DNA from: Streptomyces sp. NBC_01267
Lineage (GTDB): Bacteria; Actinomycetota; Actinomycetes; Streptomycetales; Streptomycetaceae
Direction of reading: 5' to 3'
Length of the DNA: 64,000 bases
Assembly (NCBI RefSeq): GCF_036241575.1
Contig: NZ_CP108455.1
Location: forward strand, 5,831,501 to 5,895,500
Made by a program: the position numbers and the translations under genes
The notes under the pieces: generated by a model
Database searches by the model: none
The model's input: only the letters and a program-made list of their open reading frames with translations
Told to the model about the DNA's origin: nothing
In this document: piece by piece, positions 51,401 through 61,872 of the stretch
Position numbering within the stretch: position 1 is the stretch's first letter
Layout: the number at the start of each line of letters is the position of its first letter

Positions 51401-52630
51401 GTGACCGTGATCGAAATCCCCGGCTCCAAGTCCGTCACCGCCCGCGCCCTGTTCCTGGCCGCGGCGGCCGAAGGCACCACCACCCTGCTGCGCCCCCTCG
51501 TCTCCGACGACACCGAGGGGTTCGCCGGGGGACTGACCGCACTCGGCTACCAGGTGGACCGCGGCCCGGACGCCTGGCGCGTCGAGGGCCGCCCCGAAGG
51601 CCCCGCGGTGGCCGAGGCGCAGGTGTACTGCCGGGACGGCGCCACCACGGCCCGCTTCCTGCCCACCCTCGCGAGTGCGGGCCGCGGCGTCTACCGCTTC
51701 GACGCGTCACCGCAGATGCGCCGCCGCCCGCTCGCCCCGCTCACCCGCGCCCTCCAGGAGCTGGGCGTCGACCTGGTGCACGAGGAGGCCGAGGGGCACC
51801 ACCCGCTGCGGATCGACGCGACGGGCATCAAGGGCGGGGAACTCACCCTCGATGCGGGCCAGTCGTCCCAGTACCTCACCGCGCTGCTGATGCTCGGACC
51901 GCTCACCGAAACGGGTCTGCGCATCACCGTCACGGACCTCGTCTCCGCCCCGTACATCGAGATCACCCTCGCGATGATGCGCAGCTTCGGCGTCGAAGTG
52001 GTCCGCGAGGGCCAGGTGTTCACGGTTCCGCCCGGCGGCTACCGGGCCACCGAGTACGCCGTCGAGCCGGACGCCTCCACCGCGAGCTACTTCTTCGCCG
52101 CGGCGGCCGTCACCGGGCGCAGCGTCACCGTCCCCGGCCTCGGCACCGGCGCGCTCCAGGGCGATCTGCGGTTCGTGGACGTGCTGCGGCGGATGGGCGC
52201 CGACGTCCGGACGACCGGGACGGGAACCACCGTCACCGGCCCCGACCGCCTCGGCGGGCTCACGGTCACCATGCGCGACATCTCCGACACCATGCCGACG
52301 CTGGCCGCCATCGCCCCCTACGCGGCGTCCCCGGTCCGGATCGAGGACGTCGGCAACACCCGGGTGAAGGAGTGCGACCGGCTGGAGGCGTGCGCGCAGA
52401 ACCTCCGCGCGCTCGGCATCGACGTCGCCACCGGGCCGGACTGGATCGAGATCCGGCCGGGTGCGCCCCGCCCCGCCCGGATCACCACGCACGGCGACCA
52501 CCGCATCGTGATGTCGTTCGCGGTCACCGGCCTGGGTACACCGGGCATCACCTTCGACGACCCCGGCTGCGTACGGAAGACGTTCCCCGGTTTCCACGAG
52601 GCGTTCGCGGAGCTTCAGCGCACCTGGTGA
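51401..52630 (+). CDS. EPSP-synthase (AroA) homologue, divergent
   Basis: A 409-aa protein of the EPT transferase family (3-phosphoshikimate 1-carboxyvinyltransferase). It keeps the lysine of PGSKS, a DGATTARFL block, MRRRPLAPL, SSQYLTALLM, DASTASYFFAAAAV, RVKECDRLEA and HGDHRIVMSFAV. It departs from canonical AroA at SNR (here TAR), NAGTAMRP-type (here DGATTARF) and NDMPD (here SDTMPT). No other shikimate gene is near. Streptomycetes often carry more than one AroA-like gene, some in natural-product clusters, so this may be an accessory copy. GTG 51401 is the start. Confidence 0.75.
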   Translation: MTVIEIPGSKSVTARALFLAAAAEGTTTLLRPLVSDDTEGFAGGLTALGYQVDRGPDAWRVEGRPEGPAVAEAQVYCRDGATTARFLPTLASAGRGVYRFDASPQMRRRPLAPLTRALQELGVDLVHEEAEGHHPLRIDATGIKGGELTLDAGQSSQYLTALLMLGPLTETGLRITVTDLVSAPYIEITLAMMRSFGVEVVREGQVFTVPPGGYRATEYAVEPDASTASYFFAAAAVTGRSVTVPGLGTGALQGDLRFVDVLRRMGADVRTTGTGTTVTGPDRLGGLTVTMRDISDTMPTLAAIAPYAASPVRIEDVGNTRVKECDRLEACAQNLRALGIDVATGPDWIEIRPGAPRPARITTHGDHRIVMSFAVTGLGTPGITFDDPGCVRKTFPGFHEAFAELQRTW

Positions 52631-52718
52631 GGGGAGCGGGTGCCGATTGCCCGATCGGCCGGACCCGGAGCACTTCCGTGCCCGAGAATCGGACCTTGAT
52701 CGGAAGCAAGGGGTGACG

Positions 52719-53495
52719 ATGTACCAGACGGAGACCCGGCAGTGGTGCCGCGCGGCTGCTGCCGCGCTCATCACCGTCCTGTGCGCGGGCGCGGTGGCCT
52801 GCGGCGGCCAGGACCGCAAGGACGCGAAGTCGGCCGCCGCGAAGCCCGCCGGTGTGCCCGGCCCGCTCAGCAGGGCCCGGCTCACCGCCGCCTCTTTCAC
52901 GCCGGGCGAGGACGTGGGGTCGTTCACCGCGAGCGAGTACGGTCTCGGCGCCCCCTTCGGCGACGAGTACACCGCCCGGCCCGCCGACTGCCTGCCCCTC
53001 GTCAGCCTCAAGGACGCGGGCAGCCGCTACGGCGCCCCGCACGCCGAGGTCAACCGCGAGCTCCGCAGGCCCGGCCGGCTGCTGGGCGAGGACATCGCCG
53101 TACAACTGCGGTCGTACGCACACGGGGACGCCGCCCGGGTCATGAAGGCGCTCGCCGTGGCGGGCACCCGGTGCAGGGGCGGCTTCACCGAGGACCGGTC
53201 CGTCGTGGAGGCCGGATACCTCAGGACCGAGACGATCCGGTCACCGCGGATCGGCGACGAGGCGAAGGCCTTCCGCCTCACCGTCCGCGAACCCGAGGGG
53301 AAGGCGGAGCGCTACGCGTACCTGACCGTCGTACGGTCCGGATCGACCACCCTCTCCTTCCGCTCCGGGGGCGGCTCGGCGGACGACGACGGGGGAGTGC
53401 CGGCGGCCGTCGTCGACGAGCAGTGGCAGAAGTTTCTGGCCGCGACCGGCCCGGACACCCCGTCGGCCCGGCCGAACCGGGGCGCACTGTCCTGA
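52719..53495 (+). CDS. Lipoprotein of unknown function
   Basis: A 258-aa protein with an N-terminal lipoprotein signal (AAAALITVLCAGAVAC, lipidated Cys near residue 28) and a mature domain with no family I recognise. Its two remaining cysteines (in DCLPL and TRCRGG) could form a disulfide. It should be anchored on the outer face of the membrane. I chose ATG 52719 because the signal peptide starts just after it. It lies 30 bp before dxr, on the same strand, so it may be co-transcribed with the isoprenoid genes. Confidence 0.7.
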   Translation: MYQTETRQWCRAAAAALITVLCAGAVACGGQDRKDAKSAAAKPAGVPGPLSRARLTAASFTPGEDVGSFTASEYGLGAPFGDEYTARPADCLPLVSLKDAGSRYGAPHAEVNRELRRPGRLLGEDIAVQLRSYAHGDAARVMKALAVAGTRCRGGFTEDRSVVEAGYLRTETIRSPRIGDEAKAFRLTVREPEGKAERYAYLTVVRSGSTTLSFRSGGGSADDDGGVPAAVVDEQWQKFLAATGPDTPSARPNRGALS

Positions 53496-53525
53496 CGCAC
53501 AGCAGATGCGGCAACAATGGGGGGC

Positions 53526-54776
53526 ATGAGCGACAGCCCCGTCACCCTCGCCGACCCGCACATCGTCTTCGACCCCACCGAAGGACGCCGGGACATCGTC
53601 GTCCTCGGCTCGACCGGGTCCATCGGCACCCAGGCCATCGACCTGGTGCTGCGCAACCCCGACCGCTTCCGTGTGACGGCGCTCTCCGCCGCCGGCGGTC
53701 GGGTCACCCTGCTCGCCGAACAGGCCCGCCGGCTGCGCGTCCGTACCGTCGCTGTCGCCCGCGAGGACACCGTGCCCGCGCTGCGCGAGGCACTTGAGGC
53801 GGAGTACGGCTCCGAACCGCTCCCGGAGATCCTCGCCGGACCCGAGGCCGCCACCGAACTCGCGGCGTCCGACTGCCACACCGTGCTCAACGGCATCACC
53901 GGATCGATCGGGCTGGCGCCCACCCTGGCCGCACTCCGGGCGGGCCGTACGCTCGCCCTCGCCAACAAGGAGTCGCTCATCGTCGGCGGCCCGCTGGTGA
54001 AGGCACTCGCCAGGCCCGGCCAGATCATCCCGGTCGACTCCGAGCACGCCGCGCTCTTCCAGGCGCTGGCGGCGGGCAAGCGCGCGGACGTCCGCAAGCT
54101 GATCGTCACCGCGTCGGGCGGCCCCTTCCGCGGCCGGACGCGGGCCGAGCTGGCGGACGTCACACCCGATGCCGCGCTCGCGCACCCCACCTGGGCAATG
54201 GGCCCGGTGATCACGGTGAACTCCGCGACCCTCGTCAACAAGGGTCTTGAGGTCATCGAGGCGCACCTGCTCTACGACGTGCCGTTCGACCGTATCGAGG
54301 TCGTCGTGCACCCCCAGTCGTACGTGCACTCCATGGTGGAGTTCACCGACGGCTCGACGCTCGCCCAGGCCACCCCGCCCGACATGAGCGGCCCGATCGC
54401 CGTCGGACTCGGCTGGCCGCAGCGGGTCCCGGACGCGGCCCCCGCCTTCGACTGGTCCAAGGCGTCCAGCTGGGAGTTCTTCCCGCTCGACACCGAGGCC
54501 TTCCCGTCCGTCGGGCTCGCCCGCCACGTCGGCTCGCTCGGCGGCACGGCCCCCGCGGTCTTCAACGCGGCGAACGAGGAATGCGTCGACGCCTTCCTGG
54601 CCGGAAAACTCCCGTTCAACGGGATCATGGACACGGTCACCGCGGTCGTGACCGAGCACGGCGAGCCGCGTACGGGAACTTCTCTCACGGTCGCGGACGT
54701 CCTGCATGCGGAGACCTGGGCACGCGCCCGGTCCCGTGAACTCGCCCAGAAGGCCACAGCGGAGGCTCGCGCATGA
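53526..54776 (+). CDS. dxr: 1-deoxy-D-xylulose-5-phosphate reductoisomerase
   Basis: Second step of the MEP isoprenoid pathway: NADPH-dependent conversion of DXP to MEP. The 416-aa protein has the NADPH motif [15 protein letters not shown] near residue 24, [24 protein letters not shown] (metal-binding Asp/Glu) and the flexible-loop region [38 protein letters not shown]. The stop overlaps the next ATG by 4 bp (ATGA), so dxr and the M50 protease gene are coupled. Confidence 0.96.
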   Translation: MSDSPVTLADPHIVFDPTEGRRDIVVLGSTGSIGTQAIDLVLRNPDRFRVTALSAAGGRVTLLAEQARRLRVRTVAVAREDTVPALREALEAEYGSEPLPEILAGPEAATELAASDCHTVLNGITGSIGLAPTLAALRAGRTLALANKESLIVGGPLVKALARPGQIIPVDSEHAALFQALAAGKRADVRKLIVTASGGPFRGRTRAELADVTPDAALAHPTWAMGPVITVNSATLVNKGLEVIEAHLLYDVPFDRIEVVVHPQSYVHSMVEFTDGSTLAQATPPDMSGPIAVGLGWPQRVPDAAPAFDWSKASSWEFFPLDTEAFPSVGLARHVGSLGGTAPAVFNAANEECVDAFLAGKLPFNGIMDTVTAVVTEHGEPRTGTSLTVADVLHAETWARARSRELAQKATAEARA

Positions 54777-56077
54777 CCACGATTCTGTTGACGGTCATCG
54801 GCATCGTCATTTTTGTGTTCGGGCTGCTCTTCTCGATCGCCTGGCACGAACTGGGCCACCTCTCGACGGCCAAGCTCTTCGGCATCCGCGTACCGCAGTA
54901 CATGGTCGGCTTCGGCCCGACCATCTGGTCGCGGAAGAAGGGCGACACGGAGTACGGGGTCAAGGCGATCCCGGCCGGCGGCTACATCCGCATGATCGGC
55001 ATGTTCCCGCCGGGCCCGGACGGCCGGATCGAGTCCCGGTCCACGTCCCCCTGGCGCAGCATGGTCGAGGACGCGCGGTCCGCGGCCTTCGAGGAGCTGG
55101 AGGAGGGCGACGAGCAGCGGCTCTTCTACACGCGCAAGCCGTGGAAGCGCGTCATCGTGATGTTCGCGGGCCCCTTCATGAACCTGATCCTGGCGGTCGT
55201 GATCTTCGTCGGGGTCGCGATGTCCTTCGGTTTCGAGACCCAGACCACCAAGGTGGCGGGCGTCCAGCAGTGCGTCATCTCGCAGAGCGAGAAGCGCCAG
55301 ACCTGCCAGAAGGGGGACGCGGTCTCACCCGCCAAGGCCGCCGGGCTCAAGGCGGGCGACAAGATCGTCGCCTTCGACGGCGCGAAGGTCTCCAGCTGGA
55401 ACGAGCTGTCCGACCACATCCGCGACACCATCGGCCCCGCCACGCTCACGGTCGTACGCGACGGCAAGCAGCAGACCCTGCACGCCGACCTGGCCAAGAA
55501 CATGGTGGCGAAGAAGGACTCCAACGGGGACGTGATCCCGGACAAGTACGTTCCGGCCGGGTACCTCGGCTTCGCCGCGCTCACCGAGATCAAGCCGCTC
55601 TCCTTCGGCGCCTCGGTGGGCCGCATGGGCGACATGGTCGGGAACGGCGTCGACTCGATCATCGCCATGCCGTCCAAGATCCCGGACCTCTGGAACGCGG
55701 CCTTCGACGGCGGCGAGCGCAAGGCGGACTCCCCGGTCGGGGTGGTCGGCGCGGCCCGGATCGGCGGTGAGGTGATGACGCTGCACGTACCGGCGCAGAA
55801 CCAGCTGGCGATGATGCTGTTCCTGCTGGCCGGTTTCAACCTCTCGCTGTTCCTCTTCAACATGCTGCCGCTGCTGCCGCTGGACGGCGGACACATCGCG
55901 GGGGCCCTGTGGGAGGCGCTGCGGCGCAATCTGGCCAAGGTCTTCAAGCGGCCGGATCCGGGCCCGTTCGACGTGGCGAAGCTGATGCCCGTCGCCTACG
56001 TCGTCGCCGGGGTGTTCATCTGTTTCACCCTGCTCGTCCTGGTCGCCGACATCGTCAACCCGGTCAAAATCACCTGA
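54773..56077 (+). CDS. Site-2 (M50, RseP-like) intramembrane protease
   Basis: A 434-aa membrane metalloprotease. The zinc motif HELGH (H25, E26, H29) lies in the first membrane helix, a PDZ domain is at about residues 150-260, and [19 protein letters not shown] near residue 360 supplies the third metal ligand (LDG motif). Such proteases cleave anti-sigma factors or signal-peptide remnants within the membrane. The dxr - M50 protease - ispG order is conserved in many bacteria. Called RseP-like by family; the Streptomyces substrate is not known. Confidence 0.92.
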   Translation: MTTILLTVIGIVIFVFGLLFSIAWHELGHLSTAKLFGIRVPQYMVGFGPTIWSRKKGDTEYGVKAIPAGGYIRMIGMFPPGPDGRIESRSTSPWRSMVEDARSAAFEELEEGDEQRLFYTRKPWKRVIVMFAGPFMNLILAVVIFVGVAMSFGFETQTTKVAGVQQCVISQSEKRQTCQKGDAVSPAKAAGLKAGDKIVAFDGAKVSSWNELSDHIRDTIGPATLTVVRDGKQQTLHADLAKNMVAKKDSNGDVIPDKYVPAGYLGFAALTEIKPLSFGASVGRMGDMVGNGVDSIIAMPSKIPDLWNAAFDGGERKADSPVGVVGAARIGGEVMTLHVPAQNQLAMMLFLLAGFNLSLFLFNMLPLLPLDGGHIAGALWEALRRNLAKVFKRPDPGPFDVAKLMPVAYVVAGVFICFTLLVLVADIVNPVKIT

Positions 56078-56112
56078 TACCGGTCGGAAACGGCCCCGGG
56101 CCGGACGTTCCG

Positions 56113-56150
56113 GGACGGCCGCACACCTTCCGTGTGCGGCCGTCCGCTTT
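56113..56150 (+). terminator. Terminator between the M50 protease and ispG genes
   Basis: A 14-bp perfect stem at 56113-56126 and 56132-56145 with the loop CTTCC, followed by GCTTT. ispG therefore probably also has its own promoter in the 100 bp that follow. Confidence 0.75.
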
Positions 56151-56258
56151 GGGTGGTTCGTGGGCGCGGGTGTTCGTGTGGCGCCCGGGGTGACGTAATC
56201 TCGGAGGCCGAAGCCCGGTGATCCGGGACCTCGATCCACCCTTGGGGATGCACTGCGC

Positions 56259-57413
56259 ATGACTGCGATTTCTCTCGGAATGCCGGACGTTCCGACCAAG
56301 CTCGCCGACCGGAGGGTCAGCCGCAAGATCCAGGTCGGCACGGTCGCCGTCGGCGGGGACGCACCGGTGTCGGTGCAGTCGATGACGACGACGCGGACCT
56401 CGGACATCGGGGCGACGCTCCAGCAGATCGCCGAGCTGACGGCGTCGGGCTGCCAGATCGTACGGGTGGCGTGCCCCACACAGGACGACGCGGACGCCCT
56501 GGCCACGATCGCGAAGAAGTCGCAGATCCCCGTCATCGCGGACATCCACTTCCAGCCGAAGTACGTGTTCGCGGCGATCGACGCCGGGTGCGCGGCGGTG
56601 CGGGTGAACCCCGGGAACATCAAGCAGTTCGACGACAAGGTGAAGGAGATCGCGCACGCGGCCTCCGACGCCGGCACGCCGATCCGTATCGGGGTCAACG
56701 CGGGCTCCCTGGACGCGCGGCTGCTGAAGAAGTACGGAAAGGCCACCCCGGAGGCGCTGGTGGAGTCGGCGCTCTGGGAGGCGTCGCTCTTCGAGGAGCA
56801 CGGCTTCCGTGACATCAAGATCTCGGTCAAGCACAACGACCCGGTGATCATGGTCAACGCCTACCGGCAGCTCGCCGCGCAGTCGGACTACCCGCTGCAC
56901 CTCGGGGTGACGGAGGCCGGTCCGGCCTTCCAGGGCACCATCAAGTCCGCCGTCGCGTTCGGTGCGCTGCTCAGCGAGGGCATCGGCGACACGATCCGCG
57001 TCTCGCTCTCGGCGCCGCCCGCCGAGGAGGTCAAGGTGGGCATCCAGATCCTGGAGTCCCTGAACCTCAAGCAGCGCCGTCTGGAGATCGTCTCCTGCCC
57101 GTCCTGCGGGCGGGCGCAGGTGGACGTGTACAAGCTGGCCGACCAGGTCTCCGCAGGCCTGGAGGGCATGGAAGTACCGCTGCGCGTGGCCGTGATGGGC
57201 TGTGTCGTCAATGGTCCGGGTGAGGCACGCGAGGCCGATCTGGGTGTGGCGTCCGGCAACGGCAAGGGCCAGATCTTCGTCAAGGGCGAGGTCATCAAGA
57301 CCGTCCCCGAGTCGAAGATCGTCGAGACCCTCATCGAAGAGGCCATGAAGATCGCCGAGCAGATGGAGCGGGACGGCATCCCCTCCGGTGAGCCCGAGGT
57401 CTCCATCAGCTGA
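56259..57413 (+). CDS. ispG: 4-hydroxy-3-methylbut-2-en-1-yl diphosphate synthase
   Basis: IspG (GcpE) makes HMBPP from MEcPP in the MEP pathway using a [4Fe-4S] cluster. The 384-aa protein has the TIM-barrel start [12 protein letters not shown] and [12 protein letters not shown], and the cluster ligands in [11 protein letters not shown] (two cysteines near residue 281-284) and [15 protein letters not shown] (third cysteine near 315). This is the two-domain bacterial form. Followed by a strong terminator. Confidence 0.96.
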   Translation: MTAISLGMPDVPTKLADRRVSRKIQVGTVAVGGDAPVSVQSMTTTRTSDIGATLQQIAELTASGCQIVRVACPTQDDADALATIAKKSQIPVIADIHFQPKYVFAAIDAGCAAVRVNPGNIKQFDDKVKEIAHAASDAGTPIRIGVNAGSLDARLLKKYGKATPEALVESALWEASLFEEHGFRDIKISVKHNDPVIMVNAYRQLAAQSDYPLHLGVTEAGPAFQGTIKSAVAFGALLSEGIGDTIRVSLSAPPAEEVKVGIQILESLNLKQRRLEIVSCPSCGRAQVDVYKLADQVSAGLEGMEVPLRVAVMGCVVNGPGEAREADLGVASGNGKGQIFVKGEVIKTVPESKIVETLIEEAMKIAEQMERDGIPSGEPEVSIS

Positions 57414-57430
57414 TCCGGGTCCGTACCCGG

Positions 57431-57461
57431 GAAGCCCCGTCCACCAGGTGGACGGGGCTTC
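57431..57461 (+). terminator. Terminator after ispG
   Basis: A perfect 13-bp stem GAAGCCCCGTCCA / TGGACGGGGCTTC with a 5-nt loop, then TTCC, 17 nt after the stop. Confidence 0.8.
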
Positions 57462-57533
57462 TTCCATGCACGGCGCCCGGCCGACACGCCAGGTACAGTG
57501 CGGAGATCAGCAGACAGTATGGTGAGGCCCCAC

Positions 57534-58379
57534 GTGTTGACGCAGACCACCACCCGGGTCCTCGAACCCAGCGATCTCGACGCGGCGCTCGCACTGCTCC
57601 ACAGCGAGCCCGTCGTCAATGCCTTCGTGACCTCCCGCGTTCAGGTCGCCGGGCTCGACCCCTGGCGCCTCGGCGGCGAGATGTGGGGCTGGTACACGGA
57701 GGGGCGGCTCCGCTCGCTCTGTTACTCCGGCGCCAACCTCGTCCCGATCTGCGCGGGCCCCGACGCGGTACGCGCCTTCGCGGACCGGGCCCGGAAGGCC
57801 GGCCGCCGCTGTTCCTCCATCGTCGGTCCCGCCGAGCCCACCGCGCTGCTCTGGCGACTGCTCGAACCGAGCTGGGGCCCCGCCCGTGACGTCCGCGCCA
57901 ATCAGCCGCTGATGGTCACCGAACAGCCCTCGGCCGACATCGCCCCCGATCCGCTCGTCCGCCGGATCCGCCGCGACGAGCTGGATGTGGTCATGCCCGC
58001 CTGCGTGGCCATGTTCACCGAGGAGGTCGGTGTGTCACCTATGGCCGGGGACGGCGGGCTGCTCTACCAGGCCCGCGTCGCCGAACTCGTGGGCTCCGGC
58101 CGCTCCTTCGCCCGCATCGAGGACGGCAAGGTCGTCTTCAAGGCCGAGATCGGCGCCGCCACTTCGCTGGCCTGCCAGATCCAGGGTGTCTGGGTCGCCC
58201 CCGAGTACCGCGGCCGTGGACTCTCCGAAACGGGCATGGCCGCGGTGCTGGAGTACGCGCTCGCCGATGTCGCCCCCGTGGTCAGTCTCTACGTCAACGA
58301 CTTCAACTCCGCCGCGCGCGCGGCCTACCGGCGGGTCGGCTTCCGCGAGGTCGGCGCCTTCATGAGTGTGCTCTTCTGA
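57534..58379 (+). CDS. GNAT acetyltransferase with N-terminal DUF4081 domain
   Basis: A 281-aa protein. The N-terminal half (to about residue 135) matches the DUF4081 type seen fused to GNAT domains in actinobacteria; the C-terminal half is a GNAT fold with the acetyl-CoA motif VWVAPEYRGRGLSETGMAA near 215 and FNSAARAAYRRVGF near 260. I prefer GTG 57534, with GAGG six bases before it, to an upstream ATG at 57519. Acceptor is unknown. Commonly found near ispG and proS in Streptomyces. Confidence 0.87.
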   Translation: MLTQTTTRVLEPSDLDAALALLHSEPVVNAFVTSRVQVAGLDPWRLGGEMWGWYTEGRLRSLCYSGANLVPICAGPDAVRAFADRARKAGRRCSSIVGPAEPTALLWRLLEPSWGPARDVRANQPLMVTEQPSADIAPDPLVRRIRRDELDVVMPACVAMFTEEVGVSPMAGDGGLLYQARVAELVGSGRSFARIEDGKVVFKAEIGAATSLACQIQGVWVAPEYRGRGLSETGMAAVLEYALADVAPVVSLYVNDFNSAARAAYRRVGFREVGAFMSVLF

Positions 58380-58419
58380 GACGAGCCCCACAGGGGGCGG
58401 TTCGGCCGTTTCGCGGCGT

Positions 58420-58449
58420 TTGACATCAGCGAGCCTTATGGTCGATAAA
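58420..58449 (+). promoter_or_regulatory. Strong vegetative-type promoter before the DUF1684 gene
   Basis: TTGACA at 58420-58425 and GATAAA at 58444-58449, 18 bp apart, match the sigma-70/HrdB consensus closely. The implied leader is about 70-75 nt. Confidence 0.6.
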
Positions 58450-58529
58450 GAAATCCCTTTGGTGTGAGCCTCACGCGGTGTCCGATCCCTCGTGGTGTGA
58501 CAACCGACAACCGACGAGCGTCCGAGCGA

Positions 58530-59276
58530 ATGAGTGCTGCCATGTCCGGTCCCGAAGTCCCCGCCGTACCCGCTGTCCCCGCCGGCTCCGGCGAGCAGGC
58601 ATGGGAGGCCTGGCGTGCGGAACGGCACCGCTCCGTCACCGGCCCCACCGGAAACCTGGCACTCGTCGAGACCCGCTGGCTGCCCGCGGGGGAACGCCCC
58701 GACCTCGACGCGGTCCGGGCAGGACAGCCGGAGACCGTGACGGTCACCGCGGTCGAGCGCACCGACATGGTCAGCGGAGAGCCGGAGTACGGACTGCGCG
58801 TCTGGGACGCGGCCTCCCCCGCCGTCCGGCACTTCGAGCACATCGACGTCTTCCCGTACGACCCCGAGTGGGTACGGGAGGCCGAGTACATCCCGGTGCC
58901 CGGCGCGCGCCGGGTGGGGTTCGAGCACATCAGGGACAACGGCGGCAGCCGCGACCTCGTCGTCCCGGGCGACATCGTGCTCACCGTCGACGGCACGCCG
59001 TACACGCTGAGCGCCTTCGACGACGACGGCACCCTGCTGCTGGTCCTCGGCGACCCGACCAACGGCGACTCGACGTACGGAGCCGGGCGCTTCCTCTTCG
59101 TCACCCACACCGGTGACGGCAAGGTGCTCCTCGACTTCAACCGTGCCTTCGTGCCGCCCTGCGGATTCTCCGACCAGTACAACTGCCCGATGCCGCCCCG
59201 GCAGAACCGCTTCCACCTGCCCGTCGAGGCGGGCGAGAAGCTTCCCGTCTTCCGCGAGGGTTTCCCCGCCCACTGA
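58530..59276 (+). CDS. DUF1684 domain protein
   Basis: A 248-aa cytoplasmic protein of the DUF1684 family: WEAWRAERHRSVTGPTGNLAL, then the C-terminal GAGRFLFV, VLLDFNRAFVPPCGFSDQYNCPMPPRQNRFHLPVEAGE, the most conserved part with two cysteines. No function is established for this family to my knowledge. The start could be 58530 or 58542, neither with a strong Shine-Dalgarno. Confidence 0.85.
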   Translation: MSAAMSGPEVPAVPAVPAGSGEQAWEAWRAERHRSVTGPTGNLALVETRWLPAGERPDLDAVRAGQPETVTVTAVERTDMVSGEPEYGLRVWDAASPAVRHFEHIDVFPYDPEWVREAEYIPVPGARRVGFEHIRDNGGSRDLVVPGDIVLTVDGTPYTLSAFDDDGTLLLVLGDPTNGDSTYGAGRFLFVTHTGDGKVLLDFNRAFVPPCGFSDQYNCPMPPRQNRFHLPVEAGEKLPVFREGFPAH

Positions 59277-59364
59277 CCACTCGCCGACCAGCCACCGATC
59301 GGGGCCGGCGGGGGAGTACCGGGACTCCCGGCGTGACCCGTCCGGGGCCAGGTAGTCTCCCGTC

Positions 59365-59988
59365 ATGGTGCGCTTCCCCGGGGACCGGCCCCCGAACCAG
59401 GACGACGTCGGGATCGGTCCGGTCGATCTCGACGGGCGCGTGGACGAGGCGCTGGCCGTGCAGGCGCTCGCGTTCGGGCTGAGCGAGGCCGAGGTCTCCG
59501 TACGCCGCCACATCGTGCTGCGGCATCTGCAGAACCCGGGCGCCCGTGCCCTGGGTGCGACGACCCGCACCGGGCGGCTCGTCGGCTTCGTCTACGGGAT
59601 GCCCAACGACCGCTCCCACTGGTGGTCCACGGTGGTCGAGCCGTACCTGCACAACACCGGCTGCGACTCCTGGCTCGACGATGCCTTCGTCATCACCGAA
59701 CTGCACGTCCACCCCGGCTTCCAGGGCCGCGGCATCGGCCGCGGGCTGATCACCACGATCACCGACAGCGCCGGCCAGCCGCGCTCCATCCTGTCGGCGA
59801 TCGACAAGGAGAGCCCCGCCCGCAGCCTCTACCGGACCCTGGGATACCGGGACCTCGCGCGCCGGGTCCACTTCCCGAGCGCGGCGATGCCGTACGCCGT
59901 GATGGGCGCCCCGCTCCCGCTGAACAGGCCCGGTCGGCCCGGTCCCGCCCACGGGACCGATTTCCGCCCGCCCACCGGGCCCGGCTAA
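59365..59988 (+). CDS. GNAT-family acetyltransferase
   Basis: A 207-aa GNAT enzyme: ELHVHPGFQGRGIGRGLITTIT is the acetyl-CoA-binding motif A and ESPARSLYRTLGYRDLARRVHFP motif B. The N-terminal segment reads GMPNDRSHWWSTVVEPYL. The acceptor is unknown. It precedes proS by 69 bp on the same strand and may be co-transcribed. Confidence 0.87.
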   Translation: MVRFPGDRPPNQDDVGIGPVDLDGRVDEALAVQALAFGLSEAEVSVRRHIVLRHLQNPGARALGATTRTGRLVGFVYGMPNDRSHWWSTVVEPYLHNTGCDSWLDDAFVITELHVHPGFQGRGIGRGLITTITDSAGQPRSILSAIDKESPARSLYRTLGYRDLARRVHFPSAAMPYAVMGAPLPLNRPGRPGPAHGTDFRPPTGPG

Positions 59989-60011
59989 CCTCCTGACATC
60001 ACCGACGGGGG

Positions 60012-60031
60012 TCCGGGGGGTCTCCCCCGGA
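60012..60031 (+). promoter_or_regulatory. Hairpin in the proS leader
   Basis: TCCGGGGG / CCCCCGGA with the loop GTCT, 27 nt before the proS start and followed by AAAACAC. It may terminate the upstream acetyltransferase message or affect proS expression. No T-box blocks are present. Confidence 0.45.
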
Positions 60032-60057
60032 AAACACAGCCAAGCAGGAGAGTCACC

Positions 60058-61752
60058 ATGGCCCAGGTCCAGCGCATGTCCCGGTTGATGGTCAAGACCT
60101 TGCGCGACGACCCGGCGGACGCGGAGACGCTCAGCCACAAGCTGCTGGTCCGCGCCGGATACGTACGCCGCAACGCCGCCGGGATCTGGTCCTGGCTGCC
60201 GCTGGGCAAGAAGGTCCTGGACAACGTCTCCCGCGTCGTGCGCGAGGAGATGGACGCCATCGGGGCGCAGGAGGTCCTGCTGCCCGCGCTGCTGCCCAAG
60301 GAGGCGTACGAGGCGTCCGGCCGCTGGGAGGAGTACGGCGACCTGCTCTTCCGCCTCAAGGACCGCAAGGGCGGTGACTACCTCCTCGGCCCGACCCACG
60401 AGGAGATCTTCACCCAGACCGTCAAGGACCAGTGCTCGTCCTACAAGGACCTGCCGGTGATGCTCTACCAGATCCAGACGAAGTACCGGGACGAGGCGCG
60501 TCCGCGCTCCGGTGTGCTGCGCGGCCGTGAGTTCCAGATGAAGGACTCGTACTCGTTCGACACCACGGACGAGGGCCTGGCCGAGTCCTACCGCCTGCAC
60601 CGTGAGGCGTACATCAAGATCTTCCAGCGGCTCGGTCTCGACCACCGCATCGTCTCCGCGGTCTCCGGCGCGATGGGCGGCTCGGCCTCCGAGGAGTTCC
60701 TGGCCCCGGCCGCGGCGGGCGAGGACACCTTCGCGGACTGCCCGTCCTGTGCCTACGCGGCGAACACCGAAGCCGTGACCTTCGAGGCCCCGCCGGTGGC
60801 GGACCAGCAGCACGGCCCGGTCGAGGAGCTGGACACCCCCGACACCCCCACCATCGAGACCCTGGCGGCGCACCTCGGTGTCCCCGCCGCCGACACGCTG
60901 AAGAACCTGCTGGTGAAGGTGGACGGCGAGATCGTGGCCGTCGGCGTCCCCGGCCACCGCGAGGTGGACCTCGGCAAGCTGGGCGAGCACCTGGCCCCCG
61001 CCGTGGTCGAACTCGTCACCGCCGAGGACTTCCAGGACCGTCCCGACCTGGTACGCGGCTACGTCGGCCCGCAGGGCCTGGAGAAGGTCCGCTACATCGC
61101 CGACCCGCGGGTCGCGGCCGGCACGGCCTGGATCACCGGCGCCAACAAGCCCGGCAAGCACGCCCGCAACGTCGTCGCCGGACGCGACTTCGAGGTCGAC
61201 GACTACCTGGACGTCGTGGTGGTCGAGGCGGGCGACCCCTGCCCCTCCTGCGGCGCGGGCCTCAAGCTGGACCGGGCGATCGAGATCGGCCACATCTTCC
61301 AGCTGGGCCGCAAGTACGCGGACACCTTCCAGCTCGACGTACTCGGCCAGCAGGGCAAGCCGGTCCGGGTCACCATGGGCTCGTACGGCATCGGTGTCTC
61401 CCGCGCGGTCGCGGCACTCGCCGAGCAGTCCGCGGACGAGAAGGGCCTCTGCTGGTCCGCCGAGGTCGCACCCGCGGACGTGCACGTCGTCGCCGCGGGC
61501 AAGGCCCTCCAGACCGAACTGGCGCTGGACGTGGCCGAGAAGCTGAACGCGGCAGGCGTACGGGTGCTGGTCGACGACCGCCCCGGGGTCTCCCCGGGCG
61601 TGAAGTTCACCGACTCCGAGCTGATCGGTGTCCCGACGATCCTGGTGGCGGGCCGCCGGTCCGCGGACGGTGTCCTGGAGCTCAAGGACCGCCGTACCGG
61701 GGAGCGCGAGGAGCTGACGGTGGACGAGGCCATCGCGCGGATCGTCGGCTGA
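60058..61752 (+). CDS. proS: Prolyl-tRNA synthetase (bacterial type)
   Basis: A 564-aa class II synthetase. Motif 2 and 3 regions ([54 protein letters not shown]) are clear. The editing insertion (INS) domain occupies about residues 230-390, with [22 protein letters not shown] and [10 protein letters not shown], so misacylated Ala-tRNA-Pro can be edited. The C-terminal anticodon-binding domain starts near 470. AGGAGAG precedes ATG 60058. A strong hairpin follows the gene. Confidence 0.96.
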   Translation: MAQVQRMSRLMVKTLRDDPADAETLSHKLLVRAGYVRRNAAGIWSWLPLGKKVLDNVSRVVREEMDAIGAQEVLLPALLPKEAYEASGRWEEYGDLLFRLKDRKGGDYLLGPTHEEIFTQTVKDQCSSYKDLPVMLYQIQTKYRDEARPRSGVLRGREFQMKDSYSFDTTDEGLAESYRLHREAYIKIFQRLGLDHRIVSAVSGAMGGSASEEFLAPAAAGEDTFADCPSCAYAANTEAVTFEAPPVADQQHGPVEELDTPDTPTIETLAAHLGVPAADTLKNLLVKVDGEIVAVGVPGHREVDLGKLGEHLAPAVVELVTAEDFQDRPDLVRGYVGPQGLEKVRYIADPRVAAGTAWITGANKPGKHARNVVAGRDFEVDDYLDVVVVEAGDPCPSCGAGLKLDRAIEIGHIFQLGRKYADTFQLDVLGQQGKPVRVTMGSYGIGVSRAVAALAEQSADEKGLCWSAEVAPADVHVVAAGKALQTELALDVAEKLNAAGVRVLVDDRPGVSPGVKFTDSELIGVPTILVAGRRSADGVLELKDRRTGEREELTVDEAIARIVG

Positions 61753-61790
61753 TCCCCCGGGGGCCGCGCCCCCGGACCTCCTGTGTCCTC

Positions 61791-61817
61791 GCCGGACGGG
61801 CTCCGTGCCCGTCCGGC
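61791..61817 (+). terminator. Terminator after proS
   Basis: An 11-bp perfect stem GCCGGACGGGC / GCCCGTCCGGC with the loop TCCGT, then GTTCTC; a second GC hairpin (CCGGGGGC / GCCCCCGG) lies just upstream. Confidence 0.7.
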
Positions 61818-61872
61818 GTTCTCATGTGCGTCCGGCGAGGGACACCGGTGCGCCCCTCCGCGGGCAGCGCGG

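Noticed and set aside
49201..51513. Minus-strand open frame of 770 codons opposite the acyl-CoA dehydrogenase
   Set aside because: It runs through two terminator hairpins and the start of the aroA-like gene; no protein character.
60000..60057. T-box leader for proS
   Set aside because: The leader is too short and lacks the T-box sequence and specifier loop.
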